DNA of 64,000 nucleotides from Sinomonas cyclohexanicum (GCF_020886775.1 NZ_AP024525.1:1364001-1428000); one strand, 5' to 3'. Positions 54,553-64,000 are shown, numbered from the stretch's first letter. Translations and numbers: made by a program. Notes: generated by a model not told the origin, from the letters alone.

Positions 54553-57290
54553 TCACTGCCGACTGCTGTTGTCGCGCTCCCACACGGGTTCACCGAGCGC
54601 TCCGCGCGCGCGCCGCTGCCGCCGCCCCGCGAGCGCAAACGTCGCGTACACCGCGGCGTCGACGGCCGACGCCGGCCCCCGCACCGAGGCGACGAGCCCC
54701 CGCAGGGTGCGGCCCGGCGTCGGCCCTGACTCCGTGGGCCCTGACGCCGCCGGCGAGGCGGTCGGCGCGCGGTAGACCCGGTGGAGGGTGGAGAGAAGCG
54801 AGCCCGCCGTCTGAGGGGGCGCACGACGACGGGCTCGCAGTCCAGGATGATCTTCTGTGTGGGGGAGAACGCGGCGTCGGCGGCATAGTCGTCCGCGGCG
54901 TCCGTGGGGAAGGCGCCGAACAGCCGGTGGCCCTCCTCGGTCATGGCGTAGCAGCCGGCGCCCCACAGCGCGGCGCGGTTCGAGGGCACACGCTCCCGCG
55001 CGCGGTAGTACGCCGCGACGACCGGACCGCAGCCCGCCGTCTCGTAGCGGAAGTCAGGCCTCCCCGCCAGATACCGCCCGCGGCCCAACTCGGTCAGCAC
55101 GCTCCTGAGGGCCGCGGGCGGAATCTCGATGTCTGCGTCCAGGTAGACGCGTGGCCAGCGCGTCGCGGCGGCGTCGGCCGCGTTGAGCGCCCTGGCCTTG
55201 CCCGCCTCGACGAGGTCGAGCACGCGCACGCCCGGGAAGCGCGCCGCTGCCTCCGCGGTCCGGTCGGTGCAGCCGTTGCAGGCCACGATCACCTCGACGC
55301 ATCCGTTCGCGAGCGCCGGCCGGAGCCCTTCGAGCGTCCGTGCGATCACGCGCTCCTCGTTGTGGGCAGGGATGATGACACACCCCTCGGGATGCGCGGC
55401 GGCGTCCGCGCCGTGGGGCTCCGGTGAGCCGTGCGGGGCGGCATGCGGCAGCTCGCCCCAGCGCGCGGGGCGCAGGAGGGTGGCGAGCGTGTGGCGGTGG
55501 CGGGCGTCGCCCGCGCGGAGCGCCTCGCGCACGACGACGGCGACGGTCGCCGCGGCGCCGGGGAAGCCCGGGTGGTGGCGGCGCAGGTAACGGACCTTGT
55601 TGACGGCCATCAGCGCGTCGAGGTCCCGCGAGGTCCCGGACCCGGCTCCGGAATGGAGGACCCGCGCGGCCGGTTCGAACCACACGTCGAATCCGCGCCT
55701 CCTCAGGGCGCGGCAGTAGTCGGTCTCCTCCGAGTACATGAAGTACCGCTCGTCCCACGGTCCGGCCGCCCGCGCGGCCTCGGCCGAGACCATGAGCGCG
55801 GCCCCCGTGGCCCAGTCAACGGTGTGCGCGTGGGCGTAGCTCTCGGGGTCGTGGTCGGTCTCCGCACTCCACTGCGGCCGCCCGGGGAAACGGGCCCCGA
55901 AGAGCGCGTCCCCCCACGCACGTCCCGCAGTGGGCTCGCGCCGCAGCGACGGGTACGTGGCGCCGTCGTCCGCGAGCATGAGCGGCACCGCAGCGCCGGC
56001 GCCCGCGCGCACCCGGGCGAGCAGGGCGTCCACGGCGCCGGGGAGCACGGTCGTGTCCGGGTTCAGCACGAGGTAGGCCTCGGCCTCGCCGGCGGCCGCC
56101 ATGGCCGCGTTGATCCCGCCCGCGTACCCGAGGTTGGCGCCCGTGCGGAACGCGACGGCGTCCGGCGCGCAGGAGGCCACGGCGTCGAGGGTCGCGGTGT
56201 CCGGCGAATTGTCGGCGACGACGACGCGCAGCCGGACGCTGCGCGCAGCACTGCGCAGCGAGTCGATGAGCGCCGCGACGGAGCCAGCACTGTTGTACGT
56301 GACCATGACGGCAGCGACCTCGGTGGCTTCGTCCGCCGCGACGAAGCCACCCTCACGAAGGGGCCGGGGGCTAAGGGGGGCGCGCCCCCGGCCGGCTGGA
56401 TGGGCGGCCCGCGCCGCTTCACGGGCGGCCGCTCGTCGTGCCTCGACTGAGAGGGCGATCTCGGCGGGGTCGCTGTGGCGCCGCAGCCGGACGTACGCCT
56501 CCGGGCCCTGGACCAGGTACCGCTCCGAGAGGCGCGACGGCTCGAGGGCGAGCCTCCACGCCCACTCGAGACCGTGCCCGGCGACCCACCGCGGCGCCCG
56601 CCGCACCCGCCCGGCGAGGAAGTCCACCACGGCGCCGAACGCGAGCAGCACCCGCGCGCCCGTCTCCTTGCCGTGCTCGGCGATCCACAGCTCCTGGCGG
56701 GGCTTCCCGAGGCCGACGACGAGCACGTCCGTGTCTGCTGCCGCGATCGAGCGGGCCACGGCACGGGACATGTCCGGGTCCTCGAGCTCGCCCCGGCTCG
56801 GGGCCCAGAACCCCGACACGCGCAGGCTGGGCCGCCTCTCGGCCAGGCGTCCGCGCAGGTGGATGTGGGCCTCGGGGCTGCCACCCAGGAACCCGACCCG
56901 GAGCCTGTCGGCCTCCGCCCGGTCCAGGAGCGGCCCGATCAGGTCGCTGCCCGCGAGCCGGGGCCACCGGCGCCCCGTCAGGCGCTCGGCCTCGGACGCG
57001 AGGGGGGAACCATCCAGGAGCGTGAGCCAGTCGACCCCGTCCGAGCCGTCGAGGCTGTGCTCCCAGCGTCCACCGGCCCCGAAGTGGAACACATGGTCCA
57101 GATTCGCGGAGACCACGCCGAGCGGGCGGGGCCGTGACAGGCAGGTCCCCAGGATCGCCTCGACCGCACCGTCGGCGTCCAGGAGCGTCACCGCGGTGCC
57201 GCCGAGCGAGACGACCGCGCCGTCGTCGATCTCGGCGCGCCGGCCGGCCGCCCTGTCGCCCGCTCGGGCGGCCGCGTGGATCCTGGCCAT
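54553..57290 (-). CDS. Triple glycosyltransferase fusion GT26-GT2-GT2, frame break near the C-terminus
   Basis: ATG 57290 has AGGAGGGG 6 bases upstream. Residues 26-270 are a WecG/TagA/CpsF (GT26) domain (ANLDHVFHFG, VGFLGGSPEAH, VVGLGKPRQELWIAEHG, FGAVVDFLAGRVRRAPRW). Residues 325-600 are a rhamnosyl-type GT2 (VMVTYNSAGSVAAL, VLNPDTTVLPGAV, YSEETDYCRALRRRGF). Residues 637-830 are a second GT2 (VIIPAHNEERVIARTL, VYLDADIEI). At a C5 run (54815-54819) the frame should gain one C: the reading then gives RPPQTAGSLLSTLHRVYR and ends at 54553, about 912 residues. As written, the frame runs on as arginine-rich sequence to 54405 inside the next gene. Three transferases in one chain would add several sugars in sequence. 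Confidence 0.85.
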
Positions 57291-57524
57291 TGGCGCCCCT
57301 CCTGTGCCGCTACCACCTCAGGGGGCGAGTCCTCGCCTCCCCTGTCCACGGTGTGCGGGGCAGGTGCGGACGGACAAGGACGGTGGGGCGAAACGGGTCC
57401 TCGGCGGGGCGGAATCGAGTGGCGCGACCGATCCGCGGCGAACCCGGGCGCGTACGGGGCGGGTATCGGTCCAAGTAGTCCCGGGGGACGGCAGGACCGG
57501 CCCTGCGTACCGCGTCTTCCCCGG

Positions 57525-58889
57525 CTATCGCGCCTCGCCCTGCTGGAAGACGTCCGGCACGCCGTCGCCGTCGGCGTCGCCGGTCTCGACCGCCTCGGCC
57601 TCCTCGACGCGCCGGTAGTGCCGGTTCCGGATGCGGAGCACGACCGCGGCGAGCACCGCCGCGGTCAGGGACCCGGCGAGGATGGCGGCCTTGGCGTGCT
57701 CGCCGTGCAGGGAGCCCGCGGCGGCCACAGCGTCGGGCCCGCCGAAGGACAGCTCGGCGATGAGCAGCGAGACCGTGAATCCGACCCCGGCGAGCAGGGC
57801 CAGCCCGAACACGTCGATCCAGGCCAGGTCGGGGTCCAGCGACGCGTGGCGGCTCTTGGTCACGAGCCACGTGGAGCCGAACACGCCCACGGTCTTGCCC
57901 ATCACGAGGGCGGCCGCGATGCCCACGGCCACCGGGTCGCGCAGAGCCGAGAGGGCCCCGTCCCACCCGCCCAGGGCCACCCCGGCGGAGAAGAACGCGA
58001 AGAGCGGCACGGCCACCCCGGCGGAGAGCGGCCGGAGCCGGTGCTCGAAGTGCTCGGCGAGGCCCGGGCCCGCGTCGGGCCCGCCATTCCGCTCGCTGCG
58101 CACCACGGGCACGGTGAACGCGAGGAGCACCCCCGCCACGGTCGCGTGGACGCCCGAGGCGTGCACGAGCGCCCACGTGAGTACCGCGAGCGGAACGAGC
58201 AGGTACCACGCGCGGACGCGGCGCTGCACGAGGAATCCGAACGCCGCGAGCGGCACGAGTGCCAGCGCCAGGAACTGCGGCGCGAGGTCGGTCGAGTAGA
58301 AGAACGCGATGATGCCGATCGCGATGAGGTCGTCCACCACGGCGAGCGTGAGGAGGAACGTCCGCAGCGCCGCGGGCAGGTGCGTGCTGATGACGGCGAG
58401 CACGGCGAGCGCGAACGCGATGTCGGTGGCGGTGGGGATGGCCCAGCCGCGAAGCCCGTCCGAGCCCGCCGCCAGGTTCACGACCGCGTACAGGATGGCG
58501 GGGACCGCGACGCCGCCGCACGCGGCGACGATGGGCACGATCGCCGTGGCGGGCCGGCGCAGGTCCCCGGCGACGAACTCCCGCTTGAGCTCGAGCCCGG
58601 CGACGAAGAAGAACAGCGCGAGCAGTCCGTCGGCCGCCCACGCGCCCACGCTCAGCTCGATGTGCCACGGCGCGTATCCGATCCGGGCATCGCGGAGAGC
58701 GGCGTAGGAGTCACCGGCGGGGGAGTTGGCCCACACGAGCGCGGCGACGGTCGCGAGGAGCAGGAGCGCCCCGCCCACGGTCTCCTTGCGCAGGATCTCG
58801 GCGATGCGCCGGTACTCGCGGTAGCTTCCCCGGGTGAGGGTCCTCGAAGGAGCGGGGAGCGGACGACGGCGCTCGGCCGGCTTGTTCAT
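57525..58889 (-). CDS. nhaA: Na+/H+ antiporter NhaA
   Basis: 454 residues, about 12 membrane helices. NhaA exchanges external protons for cytoplasmic Na+ in pH and salt homeostasis. Family landmarks are [39 protein letters not shown] with D156 (counterpart of the Asp in helix IV), and [19 protein letters not shown] with the ion-binding pair D186-D187. ATG 58889 is used; an in-frame TTG at 58934 has only a distant AAAGGAG. A basic N-terminal stretch precedes the first helix, and an acidic C-terminal tail ends the protein. It lies behind the EPS fusion gene and is probably a separate transcription unit. Confidence 0.93.
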   Translation of the reverse strand: MNKPAERRRPLPAPSRTLTRGSYREYRRIAEILRKETVGGALLLLATVAALVWANSPAGDSYAALRDARIGYAPWHIELSVGAWAADGLLALFFFVAGLELKREFVAGDLRRPATAIVPIVAACGGVAVPAILYAVVNLAAGSDGLRGWAIPTATDIAFALAVLAVISTHLPAALRTFLLTLAVVDDLIAIGIIAFFYSTDLAPQFLALALVPLAAFGFLVQRRVRAWYLLVPLAVLTWALVHASGVHATVAGVLLAFTVPVVRSERNGGPDAGPGLAEHFEHRLRPLSAGVAVPLFAFFSAGVALGGWDGALSALRDPVAVGIAAALVMGKTVGVFGSTWLVTKSRHASLDPDLAWIDVFGLALLAGVGFTVSLLIAELSFGGPDAVAAAGSLHGEHAKAAILAGSLTAAVLAAVVLRIRNRHYRRVEEAEAVETGDADGDGVPDVFQQGEAR

Positions 58890-59042
58890 GGGCGGTTCCG
58901 TTTCGGTCGGGGGCACTCCTTTGGGGAGGAGCAATCACACGCCGACCAGACTTCCCGGCACACCTGGGAACCATCCTACGTCGATGGCTTCGAACGGATG
59001 GGCAGCAGCGGCCGGGGCGCGCGGCCCCGGCCGCCATGCCCG

Positions 59043-59273
59043 TCAGCCTGCGATGGGCAGGAGCGTCCTGATGCCCACCACGGCCACGGCAATGCCGAGT
59101 GTCACCGAGACGGCCACGAGGAGGAGGTGGACGGTCAGGAACCGCGTGGCGCGCCCCTCACCGTCCATGGCCCGCGGGTCCTTCATGATCCGGCGCAGGA
59201 ACTGCGGCCACACCACGAGGTTCCACACCCCGGCCACGATAAGCAGCCAGGACAGGCCGGCGGGGAGCTGCAT
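59043..59273 (-). CDS. SCO4848-type small membrane protein
   Basis: 76 residues with two membrane helices (LSWLLIVAGVWNLVVWPQFL and HLLLVAVSVTLGIAVAVVGIRTLL), separated by a loop with an FLRRIMKD basic patch and RFLTVH. This matches the small membrane-protein family typified by Streptomyces SCO4848, whose function is unknown. The ATG overlaps the DUF2505 stop (ATGA), so the two are translationally coupled. Confidence 0.82.
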   Translation of the reverse strand: MQLPAGLSWLLIVAGVWNLVVWPQFLRRIMKDPRAMDGEGRATRFLTVHLLLVAVSVTLGIAVAVVGIRTLLPIAG

Positions 59274-59776
59274 CAGACGATCTCCCCGGCGAGCCAGGCC
59301 TCGGCCTGCGTCGCCTGGATGTTGAGGGCCTTGCCGACCATTGGCTCGGCGGCCGAGGCGATCTTCCCGCCGAGCAGCGGGACCGAGGAGCTCACGGTGC
59401 CGTTGAGCTCGATACGGGTGACGGCGCCGTCGGCCGCGAGCCGCTGCACCGCGGCGACGTCGACGGGCGCACCCGCGACCTTGACCTTGATGTCCGCCTG
59501 GCGGGAGCCGTCGGCCTCGGGGGCGCCCCAGGTCTCGGTCTGGGTGACGTTGAGGAACTCGCCGACCACCTTGCGGGCCAGCTCGGGCAGACGCTGGGTG
59601 GGGAGCTGGCGCACGACCGTCGCGGTGAACGCACCGGCCACGTCGCCGTCAAGGGAGAACGACTCGAGGCGGCCGCCCACGAGCTCGCTCACGTGGCGCT
59701 GGAACGCCTCGTCGGCGAACACCGCCGCGACGCGGTCCACGGGGTAGTTGAGGGTCTGGCTGGCTGAGAGTGCCAA
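59273..59776 (-). CDS. DUF2505 family protein
   Basis: 167 residues from TTG 59776, chosen because GGAAGGA lies 4-5 bases upstream and the sequence then starts LALSASQTLNYPVDRVAAVFADEAFQ, cut here to its opening LALSASQTLNYPVDRVAAVF. This is the typical opening of DUF2505, a START/SRPBCC-like fold that binds hydrophobic ligands in related families. The function is unknown. It is followed by the overlapping SCO4848-type gene and is divergent from mfd. A minus-strand -10 TAGGAT lies about 80 bases upstream. Confidence 0.85.
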   Translation of the reverse strand: MALSASQTLNYPVDRVAAVFADEAFQRHVSELVGGRLESFSLDGDVAGAFTATVVRQLPTQRLPELARKVVGEFLNVTQTETWGAPEADGSRQADIKVKVAGAPVDVAAVQRLAADGAVTRIELNGTVSSSVPLLGGKIASAAEPMVGKALNIQATQAEAWLAGEIV

Positions 59777-59853
59777 GGGGATCCTTCCGTAGGAAGCTGT
59801 GGGGAGGCGGACATGGTCCACGGTGGCGGCCCGGGGGGAGCGCGCCGACAACC

Positions 59854-59859
59854 ATCCTA
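59854..59859 (-). promoter_or_regulatory. -10 hexamer for the DUF2505-SCO4848 operon
   Basis: TAGGAT on the minus strand, about 78 bases before the TTG start of DUF2505. No clear -35 element. Confidence 0.4.
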
Positions 59860-59927
59860 AGCGGCAGCCGAGGGTCCCTCCCTCATGCTCGGGGCGGACT
59901 CCCGCCCGCCGCGCGGGGGCCATTGGC

Positions 59928-60002
59928 TAAGCTGGTTGTACCCCGGCCTCAACGAGTGTCGGGGCTGTCGTGTTGTCCACGAGGCTGTGCTGTCCACGAG
60001 GC
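59928..60002 (+). promoter_or_regulatory. mfd promoter candidate and leader with 12-bp direct repeats
   Basis: TAAGCT (59928-59933) is a possible -10 hexamer. The leader between it and the mfd GTG contains TGTCCACGAGGC twice, at 59974-59985 and 59991-60002, 17 bp apart. The repeat may be a binding site or a remnant of slippage. Confidence 0.35.
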
Positions 60003-60027
60003 CGCGCCGTCTGGGAGGAGCCCCACC

Positions 60028-63000
60028 GTGTCTGTTGACGTCGCGCGTCCGGCGAGCCGTGAGGCCGCGCCCATCCTCGACGGGCTCCGCCGCGCCGTCG
60101 GCCAGGACCCCAGCGTCGCCCGGCTGATCGAGTACGCCTCCAAGCCGGCCGCCCGGCGCAGCCAGGACCTCCAGATCGTCGCGCCCACGGGCCTGCGTCC
60201 CGTGGTGATCGCGGAGGTGCTCGACGCGCTGCCGGAACCGGCCGGCGTCGTGCTCGCCGTGACGGCCACCGAGCGGGAGGCGGAGGACCTCGTCGACTCC
60301 CTCGGCGCGTACGTGCCGGGCGGATCTGTGGCGCTGTTCCCGAGCTGGGAGACGCTCCCGCACGAGCGCCTCTCGCCCCGCTCCGACACGGTGGGGCGGC
60401 GGCTCGCCGTCCTGCGTCGGCTCGCGCACCCCGCGGCGGCCGCCCCGTACAACGGCGGGTCGCCGCTCCGGGTAGTTGTGGCCCCGGTGCGCGCGGTCCT
60501 GCAGCCGCTCGTGGCCGGCTTGGGCGACCTCGAGCCGGTCTCGCTGGCCGTGGGGCAGGAGGCGCCGTTCGACGAGGTCGTGCGGGCCCTCGCCGATGCC
60601 GCCTACGCCCGCGTCGACATGGTGACCCATCGCGGCGAGTTCGCGGTCCGCGGCGGGATCATCGACGTCTTCCCGCCCACCGAGGACCACCCGGTGCGCG
60701 TCGAGTTCTTCGGCGACGAGGTCGAGCAGATGCGCTGGTTCGCCGTGGCCGATCAGCGCTCGCTGAGCGGCCCGAACGTCCACCACCCCACGGTGCTGTT
60801 CGCGCCGCCGTGCCGCGAGCTTCTCATCACTCCGGCGGTCATGAGCCGTGCCGCGAAGCTCAAGGGCGCGCTGCCCGCGGCGGCGGACATGCTCGAGAAG
60901 ATCGCGGGCGGGATCGCCGTGGAGGGCATGGAGTCGCTCGCGCCGCTGCTCGTGGACCGGATGGTGCCGTTCATCGGCGAGCTGCCCGAGGGCTCAGTCT
61001 CGCTCACCGTGGAGCCCGAGAAGGTGCGCGCCCGCGCCCACGACCTTGCCGCGACCAACGAGGAGTTCCTCGCCGCTGCCTGGGCCACGGCGTCCGACGG
61101 CGGCTCCGCGCCCCTCGACGTCTCCCTCGCCCAGGTTTCGGGTACCGAGGGCGTGGCCGCCGAGCGGGCCGGCCGGCTCGAGGACGCGAGCTTCGCGACG
61201 CTCGGAGAGGTCCGTGCCGACGCGCAGTCCCGCGGCGTGAGCTGGTGGTCGCTGACCTCCCTCGGGGTCGACGCGGAGACGGTGGCGGACGTCGACGTCG
61301 TGACCATCGCCGCGCGCGAGCCGCGCGGCTACCAGGGCGACGTGGCAGAGATGATGGAGTTCATCGGCTCGCGCGTGCGCGAGCAGTGGCGGATCGTCGT
61401 CGCGACCGACGGCGCCGGGCCCGCCCAGCGCCTCGCCGAGCTGTTCCACGACGCCGGCATCCCGTGCGCCCGGATCGACGGGCTGGACCGTCTGCCGGAG
61501 CCGGGCATCATCGAGATCACCAAGGCGCCCGCGGGCAAGGGCTTCGTCCTCGATGGGCTCACGCTCGGACTTCTGACCGAGGCCGACCTGCTCGGCCGGG
61601 CCAGCGCCGCGGGGACCCGCGACATGCGCAAGATGCCCTCGCGGCGGCGTAACGCCGTCGACCCCCTTTCCCTGCATGCGGGCGACTTCGTGGTGCACGA
61701 GCAGCACGGGATCGGGAAGTTCGTGGAGCTCATCCAACGGAACACCGGTCCCCGCGGTGCGGAGACCGTGCGCGAGTACCTGGTCCTCGAGTACGCCCCC
61801 GCCAAGCGCGGCGCGCCGGGGGACCGGCTCTTCGTCCCGACCGACCAGCTCGACCAGATCACCCGCTACGTGGGCGGGGACACGCCGTCGCTGTCCAAGA
61901 TGGGCGGCGCGGACTGGGCGTCTACCAAGTCGAAGGCCAAGAAGGCGGTCAAGGAGATCGCGGGCGAGCTCATCCGGCTCTACTCGGCGCGCATGGCCTC
62001 CAAGGGCCACTCGTTCGGCCCGGACACGCCGTGGCAGCGCGAGCTCGAGGAGGCGTTCCCGTATGTCGAGACGCCCGACCAGCTCACCACGATCAACGAG
62101 GTCAAGGCGGACATGGAACGCGAGGTCCCGATGGACCGGCTCGTCTCCGGCGACGTGGGCTACGGCAAGACGGAGATCGCCGTCCGGGCCGCGTTCAAGG
62201 CGGTCCAGGACGGAAAGCAGGTGGCGGTCCTCGTGCCCACCACTCTGCTCGCGCAGCAGCACTTCGAGACGTTTTCCGAGCGCTTCTCGGGCTTCCCGGT
62301 CCGAGTCCGGGCGCTCTCGCGCTTCCAGACGGCCGCCGAGGCGAAGGAGACGATCGAGGGGCTCAAGACCGGCTCGGTGGACGTGGTGATCGGCACCCAC
62401 CGGCTCCTGTCCAAGGAGGTGCAGTTCAAGGACCTCGGCCTCGTGATCATCGACGAGGAGCAGCGGTTCGGCGTCGAGCACAAGGAAGAGCTCAAGAAGA
62501 TGCGCACCAACGTGGACGTCCTGGCCATGTCCGCGACCCCGATCCCGCGCACGCTCGAGATGTCCTTGACGGGCATCCGCGAGACGTCCACCCTCGCCAC
62601 CCCTCCCGAGGAGCGGCACCCTGTGCTGACGTACGTCGGCCCGTACACGGACAAGCAGGTCTCCGCCGCCATCCGGCGCGAGCTCATGCGCGAGGGCCAG
62701 GTGTTCTTCGTGCACAACCGGGTCTCCTCGATCGAGAAGCAGGCCGCGGCGATCCGGGAGCTCGTGCCCGAGGCGCGAGTCGAGGTCGCCCACGGCCAGA
62801 TGTCCGAGTCGCGGCTCGAGAAGATCATCGTGGACTTCTGGGAGAAGCGCTTCGACGTCCTCGTGTGCACCACGATCATCGAGACGGGCCTGGACATCTC
62901 AAATGCCAACACGCTCATCATCGACCGCGCGGACCAGTATGGACTCTCGCAGCTGCACCAGCTCCGCGGGCGTGTGGGCCGAGGCCGCGAGCGCGCCTAC

Positions 63001-63723
63001 GCGTACTTCCTCTACCCGGCGGAGAAGCCGCTCGGCGAGGTGGCGCTCGAGCGGCTCAAGGCCGTCGCAGCGCACAACGAGCTCGGCGCGGGCATGCAGC
63101 TGGCCATGAAGGACCTCGAGATCCGCGGCGCGGGCAACCTGCTCGGCGGGGAGCAGTCCGGCCACATCCAGGGCGTCGGGTTCGACCTGTACATCCGGCT
63201 CGTGGGTGAGGCCGTGGCCGACTTCCGCGGCGAGGGCGAGGAGAAGGTGGCCGAGATGAAGATCGAGCTGCCCGTCAACGCCCACCTGCCGCACGACTAC
63301 GTGCCGGGGGAGCGGCTCCGCCTCGAGGCGTACCGCAAGCTTGCCGCCGCGACGGACGACGCCGGCATTGCCGAGGTCATGGAGGAGCTCACCGACCGCT
63401 ACGGCGAGCCGCCCGCACCCGTGGAGAACCTCGCGTCCGTGGCCCGCTTCCGGGTCCGTGCGCGCGCGGCCGGGTTGACCGACGTCGCACTCCAAGGCAA
63501 TATGGTGCGCTTCGCTCCCGCGGACCTGCCGGAGTCCAAGCAGATGCGGCTCACGCGGATGTACAAGGGCGCGCAGTACAAGCCGGCGCTCAACGCGGTG
63601 CTCATCCCCAAGCCCAAGACCGCCCCCGTGGGCGGTCGGGACCTGGCGGACGGCGAGATCCTCGCATGGGCGGACCAGGTGGTCGAGGCGATCTTCGCCC
63701 CGGCCCCCGCCCCCACCCCCTAG
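60028..63723 (+). CDS. mfd: Transcription-repair coupling factor Mfd
   Basis: 1231 residues. Mfd pushes stalled RNA polymerase off damaged DNA using ATP and recruits UvrA. Domains in order: the UvrB-like N-terminal module (about 60-360; FPSWETLPHERLSP, RGGIIDVFPP); the RNA-polymerase-interacting CarD-like domain (about 545-610; LHAGDFVVHEQHGIGKF); the RecG-like translocase with Walker A GDVGYGKTE (K714), IIDEEQRFG (D809-Q812) and VHNRVSSIEK; the TRG region and C-terminal domain. GTG 60028 has GGGAGGAG about 7 bases upstream. Length is normal. Divergent from DUF2505; followed by tandem repeats and no partner gene. Confidence 0.96.
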   Translation: MSVDVARPASREAAPILDGLRRAVGQDPSVARLIEYASKPAARRSQDLQIVAPTGLRPVVIAEVLDALPEPAGVVLAVTATEREAEDLVDSLGAYVPGGSVALFPSWETLPHERLSPRSDTVGRRLAVLRRLAHPAAAAPYNGGSPLRVVVAPVRAVLQPLVAGLGDLEPVSLAVGQEAPFDEVVRALADAAYARVDMVTHRGEFAVRGGIIDVFPPTEDHPVRVEFFGDEVEQMRWFAVADQRSLSGPNVHHPTVLFAPPCRELLITPAVMSRAAKLKGALPAAADMLEKIAGGIAVEGMESLAPLLVDRMVPFIGELPEGSVSLTVEPEKVRARAHDLAATNEEFLAAAWATASDGGSAPLDVSLAQVSGTEGVAAERAGRLEDASFATLGEVRADAQSRGVSWWSLTSLGVDAETVADVDVVTIAAREPRGYQGDVAEMMEFIGSRVREQWRIVVATDGAGPAQRLAELFHDAGIPCARIDGLDRLPEPGIIEITKAPAGKGFVLDGLTLGLLTEADLLGRASAAGTRDMRKMPSRRRNAVDPLSLHAGDFVVHEQHGIGKFVELIQRNTGPRGAETVREYLVLEYAPAKRGAPGDRLFVPTDQLDQITRYVGGDTPSLSKMGGADWASTKSKAKKAVKEIAGELIRLYSARMASKGHSFGPDTPWQRELEEAFPYVETPDQLTTINEVKADMEREVPMDRLVSGDVGYGKTEIAVRAAFKAVQDGKQVAVLVPTTLLAQQHFETFSERFSGFPVRVRALSRFQTAAEAKETIEGLKTGSVDVVIGTHRLLSKEVQFKDLGLVIIDEEQRFGVEHKEELKKMRTNVDVLAMSATPIPRTLEMSLTGIRETSTLATPPEERHPVLTYVGPYTDKQVSAAIRRELMREGQVFFVHNRVSSIEKQAAAIRELVPEARVEVAHGQMSESRLEKIIVDFWEKRFDVLVCTTIIETGLDISNANTLIIDRADQYGLSQLHQLRGRVGRGRERAYAYFLYPAEKPLGEVALERLKAVAAHNELGAGMQLAMKDLEIRGAGNLLGGEQSGHIQGVGFDLYIRLVGEAVADFRGEGEEKVAEMKIELPVNAHLPHDYVPGERLRLEAYRKLAAATDDAGIAEVMEELTDRYGEPPAPVENLASVARFRVRARAAGLTDVALQGNMVRFAPADLPESKQMRLTRMYKGAQYKPALNAVLIPKPKTAPVGGRDLADGEILAWADQVVEAIFAPAPAPTP

Positions 63724-63817
63724 CGTCTCGGGTACGCGAACTTCGCCCCACGCCCGTCTCGGGTACGCGAACTTCGCCCCACGCCCGTCTCGGGTACGCG
63801 AACAGGCGGCGTGGGGC
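63724..63817 (+). repeat. 31-bp tandem repeat closed by an inverted repeat
   Basis: Immediately after the mfd stop, a 31-bp unit containing CTCGGGTACGCGAACTTCGC begins at 63724 and 63755 and again, for 18 bp, at 63786. The second unit ends in GCCCCACGCC (63776-63785), whose perfect complement GGCGTGGGGC follows at 63808-63817 and forms a hairpin. The partial third copy is the loop. This may be the mfd terminator, built from an extragenic repeat family. Confidence 0.85.
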
Positions 63818-63844
63818 ATTCCGGGTACGTAGCCGCGGGCACCC

Positions 63845-64000
63845 TTAGCCGCGGTAGCCGTGCGCGCGGAGTGCTGCGAGGACCTTCGCGACGACGAAGG
63901 CCTCGCCCTCCGCCATGTCCTCCTTGGTGATCTTGACTTGGATCCAGCCGGCCGCTCGCGCGCTGCGGTCCCGCGCGGCGTCGTGCGCCCTCTGCTCATT
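63845..64000 (-). CDS. C-terminal fragment of a DUF559 / Vsr-like endonuclease-fold protein
   Basis: The last 51 codons of a gene that enters from the right edge. The reading ends AALRAHGYRG and contains NEQRAHDAARDRSARAAGWI and VVAKVLAAL. This is the pattern of DUF559 C-termini (E-x-R-x-x-D-x-x-R-D-R-x-x-x-x-GW...), a restriction-endonuclease-like fold common in Actinobacteria, often linked to AbiEi-like or unknown proteins. The catalytic centre lies outside the window, so the call is tentative. Confidence 0.5.
   Translation of the reverse strand, partial: NEQRAHDAARDRSARAAGWIQVKITKEDMAEGEAFVVAKVLAALRAHGYRG

Noticed and set aside
63724-63817. 31-bp repeats as a CRISPR array
   Set aside because: The units are directly joined with no spacers, and no cas genes are present.

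Overview
The window is high-G+C actinobacterial DNA. The core gene order (tatD, rpf, ksgA, ispE, then glmU, prs, rplY, pth and mfd) matches the rpfB and glmU-prs-pth-mfd neighbourhoods known from Mycobacterium and other Actinobacteria. The 13E12-type HNH nuclease, SufS/SufU, a SCO4848-type membrane protein and DUF2505 point to Micrococcales, most likely an Arthrobacter/Sinomonas-like Micrococcaceae. That assignment is inference from gene content, not from a marker gene.

Left part (1-16,936): a MoxR ATPase / DUF58 / transglutaminase-like operon runs leftward off the window edge. TatD, RpfB, KsgA, IspE and an ABC-F ATPase run rightward. A small accessory patch follows (HNH nuclease, VanZ-like protein, a 65-residue protein, DedA), then tRNA-Gln(TTG), glmU-prs, rplY and pth. 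Several starts here have an actinobacterial -10 hexamer 6-7 bases before the start codon, the signature of leaderless mRNA.

Middle part (17,000-30,312): four very large LuxR-type regulators (about 890-930 residues, N-terminal NTPase and C-terminal LuxR helix-turn-helix) form two two-gene operons of the same A-B design, flanking sufS-sufU. The A and B proteins have complementary defects in their nucleotide-binding motifs.

Exopolysaccharide island (30,542-57,290): fifteen tightly overlapping rightward genes encode a priming sugar-phosphate transferase, amino-sugar/acyl-sugar enzymes (Gfo/Idh dehydrogenase, SDR epimerase, two DegT aminotransferases, NeuD-type acyltransferase), a Wzx-like flippase, four glycosyltransferases, two Wzz-like proteins without a kinase domain, a Wzy/ligase-like protein and an exported glycosidase-like protein. 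Converging on these across a strong hairpin are three leftward genes: a GT26-GT2-GT2 fusion, a 1577-residue secreted protein with a dimethylformamidase-like head and DUF4082/Ig-like repeats, and a clan GH-A-like lipoprotein. Together they read as a Wzx/Wzy-type extracellular polysaccharide locus with its own secreted modifying enzymes.

Right part (57,525-64,000): NhaA, a SCO4848-type protein and DUF2505 run leftward. mfd runs rightward and is followed by a 31-bp tandem repeat with a closing inverted repeat and the end of a leftward DUF559-like gene. The regulator/EPS block therefore sits between pth and mfd.

Four genes (luxR-A1, sufS, the lipoprotein and the GT fusion) carry single-base frame breaks, each in a short C run on the coding strand. 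They may be base-calling errors in the underlying sequence or true mutations; the entries keep both options open.
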